DNA from: LSNR01 sp964603325
Lineage (GTDB): Bacteria > Patescibacteriota > Minisyncoccia > Moranbacterales > UBA9337
Length of the DNA: 34,492 nt
Reading direction: 5' to 3'
NCBI GenBank assembly: GCA_964603325.1
Contig: CAZRUH010000003.1
Span: 1 to 34,492, forward strand
Shown here: positions 32,467 to 34,492 of the stretch, piece after piece
How the letters are laid out: every line of letters starts with the position of its first letter
How positions within the stretch are numbered: the first letter of the stretch is position 1
Notes under the pieces: model-generated
The model's input: the letters and a program-made list of their open reading frames with translations, nothing else
Told to the model about the DNA's origin: nothing
Database searches by the model: none
Made by a program: the position numbers and the translations under genes

Positions 32467-33243
32467 ATGCCAACTAAACTTGGTCAAAATTTTTTAAATG
32501 ATGGCATAATTGCGGAGAAAATAGTTTCTTCTGCCGGTTTAAAGTGGTGTGATAATGTTTTGGAAATTGGTCCCGGAAAAGGAATCTTGACCAAAGAATT
32601 GTTGAAAAAATCAAAAAAAGTTATAGGAATTGAAGTTGATTTGAGTTTAAAAAACAGTCTTTTAAATAAATTTAAGAACAATACCAACTTTGAATTATTG
32701 ATTGGGGATATTTTAAGTGTGAATATTTCCAAAATGTTAAGTGATAGAAAAATTGATAAGTACAAGGTTATTGCCAATATTCCTTATTACATTACCTCAA
32801 AAATAATTAGATTATTTTTAGAGAGCGAAAACAGGCCGGAGGAAATGATTTTAATGACACAAAAAGAGGTGGCGGAGAGGATTGTGGCTATCCAAGGAAA
32901 AATGAGCAAGTTGTCTGTTTCCGTTCAATATTATGGTAAACCGGAAATATTATTTTTTGTAGATCGGGAAAACTTTACTCCGGAGCCAAGTGTAGACAGT
33001 GCCGTTATCAAAATAAAAAATATTAAAAAAAAATCAAAGAATGATTTTGATAAAGTTTTTTTTAAAATTGTTCGCGCCGGATTTTGCGCGCGCAGAAAAA
33101 TTTTGATGAATAATTTGGCAAACAGTTTGCATATTGATAAAAAAGAAATTGAAAATAAACTAAAGAGCGTTGGGATTGACCCAAATATCAGAGCTCAAAG
33201 TCTTTCAATTTCCGATTGGAAAAGAATAGCAAAAAAATTTTGA
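32467..33243 (+). CDS. rsmA: 16S rRNA dimethyladenosine transferase RsmA (KsgA)
   Basis: The enzyme dimethylates two adjacent adenines in the 3' terminal helix of 16S rRNA, using S-adenosylmethionine. The 258-residue protein has the family N-terminus KLGQNFL, the SAM loop EIGPGKG (33-39), the acidic ribose-binding end GIEVD, and the catalytic NIPY (104-107). The C-terminal basic domain contains FCARRKIL and ends with the typical IRAQSLSISDW. It is only 7 nt from the end of tRNA-Glu, so the two are probably transcribed together from the promoter at 32349. Confidence 0.97.
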   Translation: MPTKLGQNFLNDGIIAEKIVSSAGLKWCDNVLEIGPGKGILTKELLKKSKKVIGIEVDLSLKNSLLNKFKNNTNFELLIGDILSVNISKMLSDRKIDKYKVIANIPYYITSKIIRLFLESENRPEEMILMTQKEVAERIVAIQGKMSKLSVSVQYYGKPEILFFVDRENFTPEPSVDSAVIKIKNIKKKSKNDFDKVFFKIVRAGFCARRKILMNNLANSLHIDKKEIENKLKSVGIDPNIRAQSLSISDWKRIAKKF

Positions 33244-33427
33244 TTGTTTATTTGTATTTTTTTGATGATTTTTAGATAAATTTGGCAAGGGTGGCTCTTA
33301 GTTAAAGAAAGTGACTGTAAAAACATAGAAAAATTGAAAAATAAAAACACAGAATAAGTGGATTTTTTTAATGCATTTGGATGTTGTTTTTGTATGATGT
33401 ATCAAGTAGAGGATTCAATATGAAGAA

Positions 33428-33456
33428 TTGACTGTAAATTATATATGAGTTAAACT
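33428..33456 (+). promoter_or_regulatory. Candidate uvrA promoter
   Basis: TTGACT (33428-33433), a 17-nt spacer and TAAACT (33451-33456). It would start transcription near 33463, about 47 nt before the uvrA ATG. The rest of the 266-nt space after rsmA shows no gene; TGACTGTAAA occurs twice in it. No recognisable LexA-type operator is seen. Confidence 0.5.
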
Positions 33457-33509
33457 TTCTAGAGTTTGCAAAATTTTTTGTATGTAAATAATTCCAATTT
33501 TATTTTATC

Positions 33510-34492
33510 ATGAAAAATAAAAAGAAATACATTGTCGTTAAGGGTGCCAGAGTCAACAATTTAAAGAATGTTAATATTGATATCCCCAAAAATAAGTTTG
33601 TTGTAATTACCGGATTGTCCGGATCCGGCAAATCTTCTTTGGCTTTTGATACAATTTTTGCTGAAGGTAATCGCAGATATATGGAAGGAATGTCTTCTTA
33701 TGCGAGAAGTATTTTGGATATTTCTTCTCGTCCCGATGTTGATGATATTGAAAATTTAAATCCGCCTATTTCCATTGATCAGAAGAGCGTTACCAGAAGT
33801 CCTCGCTCAACAGTGGGGACATTAACGGAGATATATGATTATTTACGAATTCTGTTTGGCTATGCGGGAAAGCCACATTGCTGGAAATGTGGAGGGGAAA
33901 TGAAAAAAAGGAATGTTGAAGAAATAATAACCGATATTGGAAAGATGCCCGATAAAACAAGCATAGTCATAATGGCTGACTACAAAAATAAAACAAATAA
34001 TGTTTTGGATGTTTTGAGAAAAATCAAACAGATGGGGTATGCCCGAGTTTTCGTAAACAAGAAGGTTTTGTCTGTTGCTGACGCAATTTCTTTTGTGAGA
34101 AAAGAAAAACAACAGTATCAAATAAGTGTTGTTGTTGATAGAATTTTGTTAAGAAATGATAATTTTGACAAAGAGAGAATCTTGGACTCCATAGAAACAG
34201 CTATGAAAATTGGCGGAGGAATAATGAAAATATTGGTTAACGGCAAAAAAGAATTTATTTACAGCAAAGAATTTGTTTGCAAAGATTGTAATATAAAAGT
34301 TAAAGAAGTGACGGCAAGACACTTCTCATTTAATAATCCAAAGGGTGCTTGTCGGGAATGTTCAGGATTGGGAGAAAGGAAAAAAATCAATATTGATTTA
34401 ATGATTCCAAATAAAAAATTGAGCATATCAGAAGGAGCAATTAAGCCACTTGGAGGGTTTGGTATGAAAAATGGCAATGATCGGATAATGCA
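33510..34492 (+). CDS. uvrA: Excinuclease ABC subunit A (UvrA), 3' truncated by window end
   Basis: UvrA recognises DNA damage in nucleotide excision repair. The first 327 residues are visible and the frame is still open at the last base. Walker A is GLSGSGKS (35-42), followed by LAFDTIFAEG and RRYMEGMSSYARS. The UvrB-contact and signature region reads SIDQKSVTRSPRSTVG. A first zinc-type CWKC (C124, C127) and the later FSFNNPKGACRECSGLG (zinc module with C-x2-C) are present. The start at 33510 gives the standard N-terminus. There is no Shine-Dalgarno. Confidence 0.96.
   Translation, partial: MKNKKKYIVVKGARVNNLKNVNIDIPKNKFVVITGLSGSGKSSLAFDTIFAEGNRRYMEGMSSYARSILDISSRPDVDDIENLNPPISIDQKSVTRSPRSTVGTLTEIYDYLRILFGYAGKPHCWKCGGEMKKRNVEEIITDIGKMPDKTSIVIMADYKNKTNNVLDVLRKIKQMGYARVFVNKKVLSVADAISFVRKEKQQYQISVVVDRILLRNDNFDKERILDSIETAMKIGGGIMKILVNGKKEFIYSKEFVCKDCNIKVKEVTARHFSFNNPKGACRECSGLGERKKINIDLMIPNKKLSISEGAIKPLGGFGMKNGNDRIM

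Noticed and set aside
1..34492. Alternative genetic code (UGA read as glycine or tryptophan)
   Set aside because: UGA ends several genes at the expected family length, for example rsmA at 33241-33243 and virB4 at 5633-5635.
1..34492. CRISPR array, insertion sequence or prophage
   Set aside because: No regularly spaced repeats, transposase, integrase or phage structural genes were found; the only long repeat is the 98-nt paralogue tract.

Overview
The window is AT-rich, densely coded bacterial DNA that most resembles a scaffold from the Candidate Phyla Radiation (Patescibacteria, Parcubacteria-like). The phylum call is an inference. It rests on a VirB4/PrgI/TrbL-type secretion block beside a large membrane-anchored surface protein, PilB-type pilus machinery, O-antigen-ligase-like proteins with no other lipopolysaccharide genes in view, many short non-annotatable proteins, and very compact spacing. 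UGA is used as a stop (for example at 1456-1458, 5633-5635 and 32254-32256), so the UGA-glycine code of Gracilibacteria and Absconditabacteria does not apply. Two runs of N (10 at 7901-7910, 100 at 24100-24199) show a scaffolded draft assembly. Genes are cut at both window ends.

Layout. (1) 1-11101, plus strand: a type IV secretion-like operon. It holds a TrbL/VirB6-like membrane protein (cut at the left edge), a lysine-rich unknown, PrgI, a TraC/VirB4 N-domain protein, the VirB4 ATPase, two small membrane proteins (one a degenerate CPBP/CAAX-protease relative), a very long exported protein with EF-hand/TSP3-like loops and Ig/PKD-like segments (interrupted by an assembly gap), and a membrane-anchored beta-propeller. 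(2) 11106-13612, minus strand: two adjacent O-antigen ligase/polymerase-like proteins, divergent from (3) mutM, an APH-fold protein with altered catalytic residues, and a HAD-like phosphatase (13680-16266). (4) 16277-17842, minus strand: CCA-adding enzyme. (5) 18010-24084, plus strand: histidine kinase, stand-alone receiver, PilB ATPase, two tandem muramidase-like proteins separated by a strong terminator and a promoter, a rhodanese, and an N-acetylmuramoyl-alanine amidase. (6) After the 100-N gap: a short TsaB-like protein, an FKBP isomerase, a U32/TrhP protein and the ribosomal GTPase BipA. (7) 28327-29688, minus strand: phosphomannomutase/phosphoglucomutase. (8) 29996-34492, plus strand: LemA, HtpX, two overlapping unknowns, tRNA-Glu, rsmA and the start of uvrA.

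How the parts may work together. Regions 1 and 5 together look like an envelope-spanning system: a secretion or conjugation-like channel with a huge surface protein, a pilus motor next to a two-component pair, and three peptidoglycan hydrolases that could open the wall for it. The glycan ligases and the hexose-phosphate mutase fit surface glycosylation. The rest is housekeeping: DNA repair, tRNA maturation and modification, 16S rRNA methylation and protease control. The tRNA lacks an encoded CCA, so it needs the CCA enzyme at 16277-17842.

The most interesting points are the secretion and surface locus, a 98-nt exact repeat joining two otherwise diverged muramidase paralogues (likely gene conversion), evidence for leaderless or near-leaderless mRNAs and general lack of Shine-Dalgarno sites, the receiver-PilB arrangement, and several enzymes that keep a fold but have lost catalytic residues.
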